Positions 35,949-45,914 are shown, counted from the stretch's first letter. The stretch is 64,000 nucleotides of DNA from JANXQE01 sp035651635 (GCA_035651635.1 DASRFK010000101.1:1-64000), one strand, 5' to 3'. Numbers and translations: made by a program. The notes: generated by a model not told the origin, from the letters alone.

Positions 35949-36450
35949 TTGCTGATTCGACTTGTCGTCAGAAGTGGTCCACGGTGTTAAGCCTCGCGGC
36001 TCTCCGCGCTCGCTGCTGCTCGGGAGGCTTGGACCATTTGGTCATGCTTCGCTCCAGCGACGCCTTCTTCCACGAGCCGTTGATATCACTCCGGCCCCCC
36101 TCATCCTCGTCATCGTTAGAACCGCCAGGCACTCTGTGCCCGGTTGAGCCGGGCACCGGGTCCCAGCGTTCGGATTCGGGCACTGGTTCAGGTCGAGTCA
36201 TCCGAACGTCAATTCCATTTTCTGATCAATCTTCATGCAACCGCATGATAAACCCGGAAACCTTTCCCGTCGCTAGGGGGGATTCCCCCCGACACTGTTG
36301 TCTTAGTTAGAGCGTGTTTTAGAATTCGGTTTGGAGTCCCGCCTTCAGGCTGTTTTGGCGCCGGGCCGCCTAAAGGCTGCCTAAAGGCGGGACTCCGAAC
36401 CCATACTCCCGCGCCCAAGTCGGTATTTTTAAAACACATACTTTTCTCGG
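35949..36450. other. 502-base intergenic region with repeat material
   Basis: The gap lies between two minus-strand genes. It contains a GCCCGG/CCGGGC hairpin near 36138-36160 (GTGCCCGGTTGAGCCGGGCAC) and the dispersed repeat at 36332-36423. A minus-strand frame at 35968-36201 is probably non-coding. Promoter of the MlaA fusion should lie at its left end. Confidence 0.5.
36332..36423. repeat. Dispersed imperfect inverted repeat, copy 3
   Basis: GGAGTCCCGCCTTCAGGC and GCCTAAAGGCGGGACTCC face each other around TGGCGCCGGGCCGCC; an extra GGCTGCCTAAA suggests a local duplication. The tail CCCGCGCCCAAGTCGG matches copy 2. Confidence 0.8.
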
Positions 36451-39400
36451 TTAGAATTCTGAAGGACTCACTTTGAGCCGGTAGAAACGGGTGGGGGCAT
36501 TCGTCGTTGGATCCGTTACAGCTTGGGTTCCGCCGTCGCCAATAATTCCGCTGGTCAGATTCATCCAACTGGTGTTGAGAAGATTCGTGTTCCATTCAAC
36601 CGCATAGAACCAGTTGGTCAAGGTCAGGAACGACAGGGCAACTCCGTTCTGAATGGAGATGGAATCAATCCTCGGCGGCGGTTCCGCGCTAATACCTAGC
36701 GCGAGGATTGCGCTTCCAGTTCCACCTTTGTTGCTGGCCCGCAGCGTCACGGCAAAGTTTCCAGTCACGTTTGGTAGCCCCCAGATCCGACCGCTGGCCG
36801 GAGCGAACACCAGCCCCGGCGGGAGCCCGACCGCAAAGAAACTCGTCGGATTATTCGTCGCGGTGATTTGGTAACTAAAACTTGCGGACCGGCTACCTGT
36901 TGCGGTGAGGGCGCTGGTGATGCCGGGGACGGGCGCGACACCATTGTAAATCACGATGGTCAGCGGGTTGCTCGTCGTGCCAGTGGAATTGGCGGCAGTC
37001 ACCGCGACGTTGAAAGTGCCAGAATTCGTCGGCGTCCCGGTAATGGCTCCGGTTAGTGAATTCAAAATGAGCCCGCCCGGCAAACCGTTCTCGGTAAAAC
37101 TGGTCGCGACGCTGCTCGCCTGCACCGTAAAATTAAACGGCGCGTTCAGCTGCCCATCGGCGGTGACGGAACTCGTGATCACTGGCAGAGGGAGTTTTAC
37201 CGTTAGCGCGAGATTCCCATAGCCGACTCCGTTAGCATTGGTTGCTGCGAGTTGGATATTATAGGTTCCCACGATTGCCACCGTGCCGGATATGACGCCG
37301 TTGCTGAACGCCAATCCCGGAGCCAGCTTCAACGCGCCTAAGCCGGTAGGATTGCCGCTGGCAGTGATTTGGTACGTGAAAGGAGCGCCAGCGATGACCG
37401 AGGCCGAAGGCGCGCTGTTTATGACCGGCGCCCCCGTTGTCGCGCTGACGTTGACGGTCTTGTCCAGCGTCGTCATGTGCAAATCGTCAAATGCACGTAG
37501 AGTAAATGTGTAGTTGCCCGGCAGGTTTAAATTACTGACGGTTGTATTGGTCGCACCTTGATGGTCGAACAATGGTTTTGCTCCGGCAGGGGTTGTTTTG
37601 ATCGCCCACCAATGGCGCAACGGCTGATTGGTCGAACCGCTCGTGATCGCCGAAAGGTGAACCACATTCGTCGGCAGCGTAACAGTGGCTGGCGAAGCCA
37701 TAATCGAATTGATGACTGGTGGGGAACTTGACGGATTTACCGTGCAGCGGATTTGGGCCGTGAGGTCCGGGTGCCCCGGGTTGGTCACGTTGATTTGAAA
37801 AAGGTAATCGCCCGTCACGGTCATGTTGGTGACATTCGCCCGCAGGCTTACGAAGATATAGGTCGTGCTGCTGACGCCCGCGTTTGCTCCGGGCGGCTGG
37901 CTGACCAGGCTCCAGGTGCCACGCCCTGTGAAGTCACTGTTCGCGAGGTCCGCGATTCCGGCCTGCAGTACCGCGCTCGAGGTGGGTAATTCAATCGTGG
38001 CATCAGTAATGCAGCTCGGATTTCCAAAAACGAGCCCGTACGGCGCAGCGATTCGGAATCCAGTCTGCCCGAGCACAGGCTGCGGGTTGAAATCATAAAC
38101 CGCCAGGTACACCTGTCTGGATGAAAGGTTCGTCCCATCACTCACCGCCACGTTGAATACGTAGGTGCCGGCCACGGTTAATCCGGTGACCAGCGTCGTG
38201 GCGGCATTGGCGTTCGCGAAGGCGGCGTTCGCCCCGGGTGGCTGATTCATCACGGACCAATGATACGTCAGTGCAGCGAGTTCAGGGTCGCTGGCGATTG
38301 CCGAAAGGGTTGCGGAACTCGCTGGAGCGACGACGTACCCTGGGCTGGCATCCCAGACTTCAATTGTGGGCGGCTGGTTTGTGCCCGCATAAGTATAGAG
38401 CGTGGTCACGGCGGAGCCACCCGCAACATTGGTCAATGTCAGCAAGCCGTCCGTTCCCACCGTGCGGACGCCAAGTTCCTGAAATGAAGTTGTGCCCACC
38501 CCGGCTTTCGACACGCCGTAACTTCCCGCTGGAAGCCCGCTCAGATTAACCGTCTGTGCCGATGATGACGTGTTTTCTATTACCGCCGTGAGGTTTCCGT
38601 TTTGCACGAAAGCAAGAACGCGAAGCAACGGATCGCTCGAAGCCGTGCCGACCCGCACTGCCCCGGGCCGCACGTAATGCATCAACTGGCGAAGCCGAAA
38701 ATAGGTGCCGGAAGGCGTGAATCCTGTCAGCCCCGCAGTTGGAACCAGCGTGGCGTTTGCACTGTAGGCCACTTCCCAATAACTGACACCTCCCAGTGTC
38801 AAATCGCTGAATAAATCGTCAAACCCGGGATTGCCCATTTCGGTCTGCGCGGTCGTGAGTCCCTTCGCCTCGCCGAAGTACCGCAAATATGACCGGTATG
38901 GATCGGCGGTTCCATAATTATGATAAGAAATCCGGCCGACATAGGGCCACAGTTCGGCGTCATTCAAGACGGGTGTGACATAGTTCCAATCCGTCTGCGG
39001 GGCGACTGCCTCGGCGTATTGAATTTCCGTCGTAAGACCTTGGGCGGTCAGTCGTGGGCCGAGGGCCTTGATGTCGTCCGTCAATATGGCTGACGCCATG
39101 CTCGGTTCGTTATAGATCACCGCATAGGCGATATTGATCCCGTAATTGGTCTTCAAATAGAGTGAGCTGGCCCAGATTTGCTGAGCCCGCTCGCCCGGAT
39201 GACTCATGACCCAAGGCTTTTGGTCCGAGGCGTGGGTTGGATACCCGGGACTGGAATAAAAGGAGGGTTGATATCCTTCGGCCAGAATCCGGTTTTGATA
39301 ATGAAACAGGTACGCTGCCTCCCGCGCGCTGAACGTGTCGCTCTCGAACAGGTTCCAGTCAACGACATCGCAATCGCCGTTGTCCGTGCCGGTGCCATCG

Positions 39401-39705
39401 ATGCGCGGCCCGACCTCCCAGGTTCGTGTTCCCGTCAACCCCAGGTCGTCCGTCAGAAAATCCAGGTATTGGTAATTGACAGCATCCGCCAGAGTTGGAG
39501 GCAGAAACGCCTCCGCCCCGCCGGTGCCGCCCAGCACGCCTCCACCGTGTCCCCATCCCGCGATAGTCTGAAACTGTTGGGCCGGTTGAACAATTACCTC
39601 AGCGCAAAATCCGCGGCAACACCCCGCCAGCAGGCCGGTTAAAAGGAAGAAACGTTTCAACGGAGCGGACGGCGTTTTCAGGCTGAAACAAGAATGCTTT
39701 GCCAT
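36451..39705 (-). CDS. Secreted GH30-like glycosidase with Ig-like repeats
   Basis: The 1084 residues start with a signal peptide (FFLLTGLLAGCCRGFCAE). A (beta/alpha)8 domain at about 35-370 begins with QQFQTIAGWGHGGG; probable acid/base Glu200 in VIYNEPSMAS and nucleophile Glu289 in TAQTEMGNPG fit clan GH-A family 30. A beta-sandwich (VIENTSSSAQTVNLSGLP) completes the catalytic unit. Then come PKD/Ig-like domains and three He_PIG-type repeats (about residues 780-1010, each with ...PPGL or PGGL and GTPTNSGTF-like parts), and an end FYRLKVSPSEF. It probably hydrolyses a galactan, xylan or glucan outside the cell. Confidence 0.8.
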   Translation of the reverse strand: MAKHSCFSLKTPSAPLKRFFLLTGLLAGCCRGFCAEVIVQPAQQFQTIAGWGHGGGVLGGTGGAEAFLPPTLADAVNYQYLDFLTDDLGLTGTRTWEVGPRIDGTGTDNGDCDVVDWNLFESDTFSAREAAYLFHYQNRILAEGYQPSFYSSPGYPTHASDQKPWVMSHPGERAQQIWASSLYLKTNYGINIAYAVIYNEPSMASAILTDDIKALGPRLTAQGLTTEIQYAEAVAPQTDWNYVTPVLNDAELWPYVGRISYHNYGTADPYRSYLRYFGEAKGLTTAQTEMGNPGFDDLFSDLTLGGVSYWEVAYSANATLVPTAGLTGFTPSGTYFRLRQLMHYVRPGAVRVGTASSDPLLRVLAFVQNGNLTAVIENTSSSAQTVNLSGLPAGSYGVSKAGVGTTSFQELGVRTVGTDGLLTLTNVAGGSAVTTLYTYAGTNQPPTIEVWDASPGYVVAPASSATLSAIASDPELAALTYHWSVMNQPPGANAAFANANAATTLVTGLTVAGTYVFNVAVSDGTNLSSRQVYLAVYDFNPQPVLGQTGFRIAAPYGLVFGNPSCITDATIELPTSSAVLQAGIADLANSDFTGRGTWSLVSQPPGANAGVSSTTYIFVSLRANVTNMTVTGDYLFQINVTNPGHPDLTAQIRCTVNPSSSPPVINSIMASPATVTLPTNVVHLSAITSGSTNQPLRHWWAIKTTPAGAKPLFDHQGATNTTVSNLNLPGNYTFTLRAFDDLHMTTLDKTVNVSATTGAPVINSAPSASVIAGAPFTYQITASGNPTGLGALKLAPGLAFSNGVISGTVAIVGTYNIQLAATNANGVGYGNLALTVKLPLPVITSSVTADGQLNAPFNFTVQASSVATSFTENGLPGGLILNSLTGAITGTPTNSGTFNVAVTAANSTGTTSNPLTIVIYNGVAPVPGITSALTATGSRSASFSYQITATNNPTSFFAVGLPPGLVFAPASGRIWGLPNVTGNFAVTLRASNKGGTGSAILALGISAEPPPRIDSISIQNGVALSFLTLTNWFYAVEWNTNLLNTSWMNLTSGIIGDGGTQAVTDPTTNAPTRFYRLKVSPSEF

Positions 39706-40174
39706 CGCGTTAAACTATCAGTTGGTCGGATTCCGGCATCAACCCATTTCGCAAACGACCCCACGCTCAGCCATTGACGTGGGCGCAAGTCCTCCGGGAT
39801 TTCGCCCGGCAGCTAAAGGTTGTCGCCCGTGCGCCGGGGCGCGGGCTTGCAGCCCGCAGAGATCCAGGAACTGGATATGGCGCTGAAACGGGTCTAGCTC
39901 TCGCGAGTCTCTGCGGGCAGGGATGCCCGTGCGCCGGAGCGCGGGCTTGCAGCCCGCAGAGATCCAGCAACTGAATGCGGCGCTGAAACGGGTCTAGCTT
40001 CAGCTGGCTCTCGTGAGTCTCTGCGGGCAGGATGCCCGCGCGCCGCGATTAACAGGGTCCCCAAACCGCACGCATTGAGGATCGAGTTTGACATTCTCCA
40101 TTGACTACATTGTTTTCGGCTCGACCGTTCCCGTGGTCAAACAGTATGTTCGCGCCTCATGATCGAGGTGAACT
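39706..40174. other. Intergenic region with tandem repeat
   Basis: This 469-base region separates the divergent glycosidase and Lrp genes. Its centre holds the tandem repeat described separately; the last 120 bases should contain the promoter of the Lrp gene. No gene is evident. Confidence 0.5.
39825..40047. repeat. Tandem repeat, two ~100-base units plus partial third
   Basis: Unit 1 spans 39825-39924, unit 2 39925-40033, and a fragment continues to 40047. Each begins GCCCGTGCGCCGG.GCGCGGG, contains the hairpin GCGGGC-TTGCA-GCCCGC and ends near TCTCTGCGGGCAGGAT. Unit 2 has an 11-base insertion relative to unit 1 around CTTCAGCTGG. The repeats differ at few positions. Confidence 0.85.
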
Positions 40175-40654
40175 ATGGATGAGCTGTTAAAGCTTTTGCA
40201 GGCCAATGCCCTGGAGTCGCCGGAAAACCTGGCGCGGATGCTGGGCGTTACCGCCGCCGAGATCAGCGCCCGGATTCAAGATTACGAGAAACGCGGAGTG
40301 ATCCGTGGGTACCAGGCAATTCTAAATGAGGAACAGCTCGGGGTCGAAAAAGTTACCGCCGTCATCGAAGTTAAAGTGACGCCGCAGCGTGAAGGCGGTT
40401 TCGACACCATCGCGCAGCGCATCAGCCGGTTTCCGGAAGTGACTTCAGCGTACCTGATGAGCGGAACGTACGATTTGCTGTTATTCGTTGAAGGACGCAC
40501 GCTGCGGGAAGTGGCCAGTTTCGTGAGCGAGCGGCTTTCGCCCCTGGAAGGTGTGTTATCCACCTCAACCCATTTTATGCTCAAGCCGTACAAGCGGTTC
40601 GGCGTGTTGATGCAACAGGAGACTCCCGATGAACGCCTCAGTGTCTCTCCGTAA
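40175..40654 (+). CDS. Lrp/AsnC family transcriptional regulator
   Basis: The 159 residues have an N-terminal winged helix (SPENLARMLGVTAAEISARIQDYEKRGVIRGYQAILN) and a C-terminal RAM/Lrp ligand domain (VIEVKVTPQREGGFDTIAQ, YLMSGTYDLLLFVEG). It overlaps the aminotransferase gene by 26 bases, so translation is coupled. It probably senses an amino acid and controls the aminotransferase. Confidence 0.93.
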   Translation: MDELLKLLQANALESPENLARMLGVTAAEISARIQDYEKRGVIRGYQAILNEEQLGVEKVTAVIEVKVTPQREGGFDTIAQRISRFPEVTSAYLMSGTYDLLLFVEGRTLREVASFVSERLSPLEGVLSTSTHFMLKPYKRFGVLMQQETPDERLSVSP

Positions 40655-41813
40655 TCGTCTCAACACCACCGTCCGGGACATTCCGCGGTCCGGCATTCGC
40701 GACTTTTTCGACATCGTCTCGACGATGAAGGATGTCATCAGCCTGGGAATTGGCGAGCCGGACTTTGACACGCCCTGGCATGTGCGGGAATCGACCGTGT
40801 TTGCCTTGGAACGGGGCGCCACCCATTACACGAGCAATTTCGGGTATATCGAACTGCGGCGCGCCCTGGCTCGGTATGTCGGCAAGATCTTCGGCGCCGA
40901 GTACAATCCGGAAAATGAGATCCTCATTACCGTAGGAGTGAGCGAGGCGCTGGACCTGGCGCTGCGGGCGTTGCTCAACCCGGGCGACGAGGTCCTGTAT
41001 CACGAGCCGTGCTACGTGTCGTACCGGGCAACAATTCTCTTCGCGCAAGGTGTGCCGGTGGCGGTCGAAACGAGACCGGAAAAGGGATTCCGGCTCACGC
41101 GGGCCATGCTCGAGGCGAAAGCCACGTCCCGGACCAAGGTCTTGATGCTGAATTTTCCGAATAATCCGACCGGCGCGATCATGAGCCGCGCCGATCTGCT
41201 AGACATTGCCGCTTTCGCCTGCGAACGCGACCTGCTGGTGATCACCGATGAAATTTACGGCGAGCTGACGTATGACGCGCCCCATACCAGTATTGTAAGT
41301 TTGCCGGGGCTGCGTGAGCGCACGGTATTCCTGCACGGATTCTCCAAGGCGTGGGCGATGACCGGGTTTCGACTGGGTTATGCCTGCGGCCCGGCCGAGT
41401 TGATCGAGGCGATGATGAAGATTCATCAATACACCATGCTCTGCGCTTCGTCGCTCAGCCAGAAAGCCGCCGTCGAGGCGTTGGCCCGGCCCGAGACCGA
41501 TGTCGCGGAAATGGTCAACGAGTATCGCCGGCGACGCAATTTTTTGGTCGGCGCCTTTCGAGATCTGGGAATCGAATGCCACCAGCCGTTGGGAGCGTTC
41601 TATGCTTTCCCGAGCGTCAGCCGGTTCGGGCTTTCCGCCAGAGACTTTGCCTTGAGATTGTTGCACGAAGAAAAAGTGGCGGTTGTGCCCGGGACGGCGT
41701 TTGGGGATTGTGGGCAAGGTTTTGTTCGCTGCGCCTATGCCACCAGTCTGGACAATATCAAAGAGGCAGTGAAACGGATTCAGCGCTTCATATCAAAACC
41801 CTTGAAGGTCTAA
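40629..41813 (+). CDS. PLP-dependent class I/II aminotransferase
   Basis: The 394 residues have the fold-type I signatures: SLGIGEPDFDTPWHVRE, YTSNFGYIELRRALA, LNFPNNPTGAIMS with the PLP Asn, DEIYGELTYD, and PLP lysine Lys240 in HGFSKAWAMTGFRLGY. The C-terminal Arg (GFVRCAYATS) binds the substrate carboxylate. It resembles aspartate/aromatic aminotransferases of the MalY/PatA-like Igamma group; the substrate is not fixed. Start at 40629 lies inside the regulator gene and has AGGAGA upstream. Confidence 0.94.
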   Translation: MNASVSLRNRLNTTVRDIPRSGIRDFFDIVSTMKDVISLGIGEPDFDTPWHVRESTVFALERGATHYTSNFGYIELRRALARYVGKIFGAEYNPENEILITVGVSEALDLALRALLNPGDEVLYHEPCYVSYRATILFAQGVPVAVETRPEKGFRLTRAMLEAKATSRTKVLMLNFPNNPTGAIMSRADLLDIAAFACERDLLVITDEIYGELTYDAPHTSIVSLPGLRERTVFLHGFSKAWAMTGFRLGYACGPAELIEAMMKIHQYTMLCASSLSQKAAVEALARPETDVAEMVNEYRRRRNFLVGAFRDLGIECHQPLGAFYAFPSVSRFGLSARDFALRLLHEEKVAVVPGTAFGDCGQGFVRCAYATSLDNIKEAVKRIQRFISKPLKV

Positions 41814-42048
41814 CCCGGAACGCTGGAGTCGGAAAAGAGCTTGCCCCTTCCATGAACCATCGTTCCGGAGACACAACCAGGGAATGAATCGGAATCGTGA
41901 TTCGCTCCAAATTTGCGGGGGCCCGGCGGCGATTCGCGGCAATTCTGGCACCTTTTGGGTGGGGTGCTGTGGAACATTTGGGCATTTACCAGAGGTCTGC
42001 ACTGCGTTGCAACCTCCGACTACTTTTTGGCAACCCTCGCAGGTTGCT

Positions 42049-43365
42049 TCATCGTTTTGCGGCGCTGAAGTAGTCATAAAACACGGCCGCCAGTTGGGCT
42101 CCGTAATCCTCCCAGTGCTTGGCCGTCGGGTAATCCTTCAGGCCTTCGATCCAATTGCAGTTGAATTCGTGCACCGCGGCGTCGATGCCGTATCGACTCA
42201 GCCATCCTTCGCCCAGAGAACCGGAATTTCGGAACCCTTCCTGGGTGCTGCCTTCGCTAAACCAGGTATACTGGCGAAGGAGGCGCTCGAGCACCGCCAT
42301 TCGCTCCAGGTAGGGCTTTAGTCCAGGGCCTTCCCCGCGGCTCAATTGAAGTTTGCCCGCGCCGTCATTGTGCAATTCGAGGGCGAGTTCGGGTGCTCGT
42401 CGCTCACGTATCCTGGCCTCCAGCCATTGCTCAAGCGCGTAGCTCTCGGGAGCCAAAACCGGATCGGCCGGCCGGTTCCAATCGCGATTGAGATCTTTGC
42501 CGTGGAAATTAAACCGGGTACGACCGCCGGCAACTGCGTCTTTGTTCGCCATGGGCAGCACATAAAGGCAGTAGCGGCTCAGCCAGGCGCGGGCGAGTTC
42601 GTCGTCGACCAGCAGGCGTCGGATCAGGCCTTCCACGACCCAACTACCGCCCGCTTCCCAGGCATGGGCCCGCGCTCGCACAAAGACGCGATGAGGGGCC
42701 TGCGGGCTGCCAACCCGGACTATCTCGAGCGCTCGGCCTTGAACGGTTTTGCCGATCTGTTCGATTTGCACGTGTGGATTGTTTGTTATGGAGGCCAACA
42801 GTTGCTCGAGGTCGGACAAACGATAGGGCTCAACGCGCGCCACATAGAGTTTTGGTCCGGGCATTTCCACTTCCAGCCGGACCCGGTTTTCAGGAAGGCT
42901 TTGCAAGGGGACGCTTGTCCAGGCGCGACCGTCGGTCGAAATCACCGCTGTTTTGAGCTCGTTAGCGATTGAAGCGGCTTGTCCGTTCCACACGTTATCC
43001 AGGTCTTTGAATTCCAGGGTGAATCGGGACCCGGCCACTGCTTGGAGCAGGAAATGAAAGTGACCCGCGGCGCGGTTTGGCGACGAGCGCTCGTGATCGT
43101 AAAGCAGGTGGATGTCGATGGTGCCGTCCGGTTCGAAATCGTACCAAAGTGGCGAAGCATTTTCGAAACTGGTGTCGATGAACTCCAATCTGCCTGGAGC
43201 AGAAACGGACCCCGCGACCGAGTTAATCGGCCTGGCCGGGACCGAGATTGGCGAAACGGGAACGTGGGTTGCAGGAGTTTGCCGCACCGGCTCCGCGGCC
43301 CCAGTTGTCATGAGAGCGAAGGACGCCGTCCAACATAGGCCGCACCGAAACAAAACGGGGTTCAT
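42049..43365 (-). CDS. Secreted M14 zinc carboxypeptidase-like protein
   Basis: From the ATG at 43365 (438 residues) a signal peptide (LFRCGLCWTASFALMTTGAAEP) is followed by a beta-sandwich region and an M14 catalytic domain. The zinc motif is His234-x-x-Glu237 in RAHAWEAGG, with NFHGKDLNRDWNRP as the substrate-binding Asn-Arg and ELHNDG carrying the third ligand His. VHEFNCNWIEG near the end may hold the general acid Glu. The longer frame to 43593 overlaps pilT and lacks signal character. It likely trims peptides in the periplasm. Confidence 0.87.
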   Translation of the reverse strand: MNPVLFRCGLCWTASFALMTTGAAEPVRQTPATHVPVSPISVPARPINSVAGSVSAPGRLEFIDTSFENASPLWYDFEPDGTIDIHLLYDHERSSPNRAAGHFHFLLQAVAGSRFTLEFKDLDNVWNGQAASIANELKTAVISTDGRAWTSVPLQSLPENRVRLEVEMPGPKLYVARVEPYRLSDLEQLLASITNNPHVQIEQIGKTVQGRALEIVRVGSPQAPHRVFVRARAHAWEAGGSWVVEGLIRRLLVDDELARAWLSRYCLYVLPMANKDAVAGGRTRFNFHGKDLNRDWNRPADPVLAPESYALEQWLEARIRERRAPELALELHNDGAGKLQLSRGEGPGLKPYLERMAVLERLLRQYTWFSEGSTQEGFRNSGSLGEGWLSRYGIDAAVHEFNCNWIEGLKDYPTAKHWEDYGAQLAAVFYDYFSAAKR

Positions 43366-43622
43366 TGGGGACAGCGTGCAACAGCCAGTGCAGCTGGTCA
43401 CGCAAGTACTCAACTGATCAATTGATAAACTGATAACTGATAGGAATTTGCTTTTGGGGTGCTCCTTGCACTGAACGTTCGCGAGTAAGGTCTTCGTGGC
43501 GCGAGATTTGCTGTGCAATCGGGCAAAATCGCAAGGCTTGTTGTCCGTTTGCGACCGGGTTGAACCATCGCAACGGGTCGAATGCATGGACACTGTGGGC
43601 AGAGTATTTCGAGTCTGGCCCT

Positions 43623-44747
43623 ATGAGCGACAAAGACACCTTTAACCAATTATTGGAAGCCATGGCCGCGTCCGGGCCAGGGCTTTCCGACTTGTTGTTC
43701 ATTCCGGGACACCCTCCCACGGTGAATTTCTGCGGGCGCCTGCATCCCTTCAAGGGGAACTTCGTGGACTCGGTAGTAGAGCCGCAATTCACCGAGCAGT
43801 TAGCGTCCGTTCTGTTGGGGGGTAATGAACCGCTGGCGGCAGACTTGCGAAGCACCGGTTCATGCGATTGCGCCTACGCGTTGGCCGGCATTGCGCGATT
43901 CCGGGTCAATATTTACCGCCAGATGGGACATCTGGCGATTGTCATGCGCAAGCTCCCGAACCGTATTCCTACTTTGGAACAGCTTGGCTTGCCGCCCATC
44001 TTTGGGGAGATCGTCAAAGAACGCAATGGCATCGTTTTCGTCACCGGCGCTGCAGGCATGGGCAAAACGACGACCGTGGCGGCCATTCTCAATGAAATCA
44101 ACCGAACCGAAGATATCCACATCATAACGCTGGAGGACCCGATTGAGTATTTGCACGCGCCTAATCGAGCAAGTTTCAGCCAGCGCGAACTGGGGAAAGA
44201 CTTCTTCAGCTATGCCGCGGGGTTGCGAGCGGCGCTGCGCCAGGCTCCGGGGGTGATTCTGGTCGGGGAGATTCGGGATCGGGAAACGATGGACGTGGCG
44301 CTGACGGCCGCCGAAACGGGCCATTCGGTTTTCGCGACGTTGCATACGATCGACGCGGGTCAAAGCATCAACCGCATCCTCGGTTTATTCGACAAGGCTG
44401 AGGAGTTGCTGGTTCGCCAGCGTCTGGCGGACACATTACGTTGGGTGATCAGCCAGCGATTGGTTAACAAGATTGGCGGCGGACTGCAGCTGGTGACCGA
44501 AGTGATGGGCAGCAATCTTCGGTCGCGGGAGGCCCTGCTGCTGGGTGAGTCCGATATGAGGAACTTGCATGAAATCATTGAGAGCGGCGGCAAAGCTTTT
44601 GGTTCGCATAGTTTCGAACAATCACTGCTCAAAGCGTATTTGACCGGGCTGATTACCGAAGAAACGGCGATTCGCCATTCGACGCATAAGAATAAAATTC
44701 GACAGATGCTGGATCATTCGAGACACCTTCAGGAGCGCAAAAGTTGA
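43623..44747 (+). CDS. PilT-type twitching motility ATPase
   Basis: From the ATG at 43623 there are 374 residues: N-terminal PAS-like PilT domain (SDLLFIPGHPPTVNFCGRL), Walker A VTGAAGMGKTTTVAAI (Lys148), Asp box EDPIEYLH, Walker B ILVGEIRDRETMDVALTAAETGHSVFATLHT, and arginine fingers. The AIRAG-like retraction motif of PilT is not evident. Secretion ATPases of this type power pilus retraction; the two prepilin-like genes in the window could be distant partners. An upstream ATG at 43560 is possible. Confidence 0.92.
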   Translation: MSDKDTFNQLLEAMAASGPGLSDLLFIPGHPPTVNFCGRLHPFKGNFVDSVVEPQFTEQLASVLLGGNEPLAADLRSTGSCDCAYALAGIARFRVNIYRQMGHLAIVMRKLPNRIPTLEQLGLPPIFGEIVKERNGIVFVTGAAGMGKTTTVAAILNEINRTEDIHIITLEDPIEYLHAPNRASFSQRELGKDFFSYAAGLRAALRQAPGVILVGEIRDRETMDVALTAAETGHSVFATLHTIDAGQSINRILGLFDKAEELLVRQRLADTLRWVISQRLVNKIGGGLQLVTEVMGSNLRSREALLLGESDMRNLHEIIESGGKAFGSHSFEQSLLKAYLTGLITEETAIRHSTHKNKIRQMLDHSRHLQERKS

Positions 44748-44822
44748 CGATCAATAAGCATCATTGGAGGCGGCTGTTCCATTGAGCGGATTACCGAAGT
44801 ACGGAGTTCAATGGCACCGGGA

Positions 44823-45914
44823 TTACCACGCCCGCCGGTATTGAACCGGCGGCTGCACCGCATCTGTTTGACCCAGAATGTTAGCCGCCACGCGTGGCCA
44901 ATAAGGTTCGCGTAAAAATTCCCGGGCCATTAAAACGATGTCCGCGCGACCGTTACGAATAATTTCGTCGGCGTGTGTTGGCTCGGTAATGGCGCCCACG
45001 GCCGCGGTCGCAATGCCGGCTTCGCGCCGGATGCGCTCGGAAAAAGGGACCTGGTAACCAGCGCCGACGGGAATCTTCGCATGGGGCGCGGCTCCGCCCG
45101 AACTGCAATCAATCAAGTCCACCGCTTCGGCTTTCAATCGTGCAGCCAACTGGATGCTTTGCTCGATGTCCCAGCCTCCTGGCACCCAATCCGTGCAAGA
45201 CAGGCGCACCGCAAGCGGAAGCCTGTCCGGCCATACCGCGCGCACGGCACGAGCGGTTTCCAGCGGGAAACGGATTCGGTTCTCGAAAGCGCCGCCATAA
45301 CGATCCATGCGCTGGTTGCTCAATGGCGAGAGAAACTCATGAGCGAGATATCCGTGGGCGAAGTGTAACTCGAGCCATTCCACGCCCGCGGTCAGCGCTC
45401 GTTTGGCCGCGGCGACAAATTCAACCTGCACGCGCGTAATGTCGGCCTCGCTCATCGCGTGTGGAACTTTTGTCAGGCTACCCCCGAAAGCCAAGGCGCT
45501 GGGCGCAATCGTTGGCCAACCGCCAGCGTCGTCTGCGAGCGAAGCGTCGCCCGCCCACGGAGGCGAGGTCGAGGCCTTGCGACCGGCATGCGCGAGCTGA
45601 ATCCCCGGCACTGCCCCTTGCTGTTTGATAAAGCGATTGATGCGAGCAATCGGTTCCAAATGCTTATCCGCCCATATTCCTGCGTCGGCCGGGGAAATTC
45701 GGCCCTCGGGCGATACCGCGGTGGCCTCCGCCACGACGAGGCCGGCGCCTCCCACAGCACGCGAACCCAAGTGCACCAGATGCCAATCGGTCGCCACACC
45801 ATCCTCCGACGAATACTCGCACATGGGCGAAACGCCGATGCGATTGCGCAAGGTGATCGACTTCACTGTGAATGGTTGAAAAAGATGTGCTGGTCCGCTT
45901 GAATTATTTGTCAT
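44823..45914 (-). CDS. NADH:flavin oxidoreductase (old yellow enzyme, YqjM type)
   Basis: The 363 residues form an FMN TIM barrel: LFQPFTVKSITLRNRIGVSPMCEYSSEDG, AGLVVAEATAVSPEGRIS, GIQLAHAGRKAST, LHFAHGYLAHEFLSPLSNQR, and the phosphate-binding end ADIVLMAREFLREPYWP. The MCEYS motif with Cys is typical of YqjM-like ene-reductases. It reduces activated C=C bonds with NAD(P)H. The start at 45914 avoids 24 unrelated residues in the longer frame. Confidence 0.94.
   Translation of the reverse strand: MTNNSSGPAHLFQPFTVKSITLRNRIGVSPMCEYSSEDGVATDWHLVHLGSRAVGGAGLVVAEATAVSPEGRISPADAGIWADKHLEPIARINRFIKQQGAVPGIQLAHAGRKASTSPPWAGDASLADDAGGWPTIAPSALAFGGSLTKVPHAMSEADITRVQVEFVAAAKRALTAGVEWLELHFAHGYLAHEFLSPLSNQRMDRYGGAFENRIRFPLETARAVRAVWPDRLPLAVRLSCTDWVPGGWDIEQSIQLAARLKAEAVDLIDCSSGGAAPHAKIPVGAGYQVPFSERIRREAGIATAAVGAITEPTHADEIIRNGRADIVLMAREFLREPYWPRVAANILGQTDAVQPPVQYRRAW

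Noticed and set aside
35968..36201. 77-codon minus-strand frame rich in Asp/Glu
   Set aside because: No ribosome site, no hydrophobic or domain pattern, and it spans hairpin repeat material.
39825..40047. Possible CRISPR array
   Set aside because: Only two to three units of about 100 bases with no short repeat/unique spacer pattern and no cas genes nearby.
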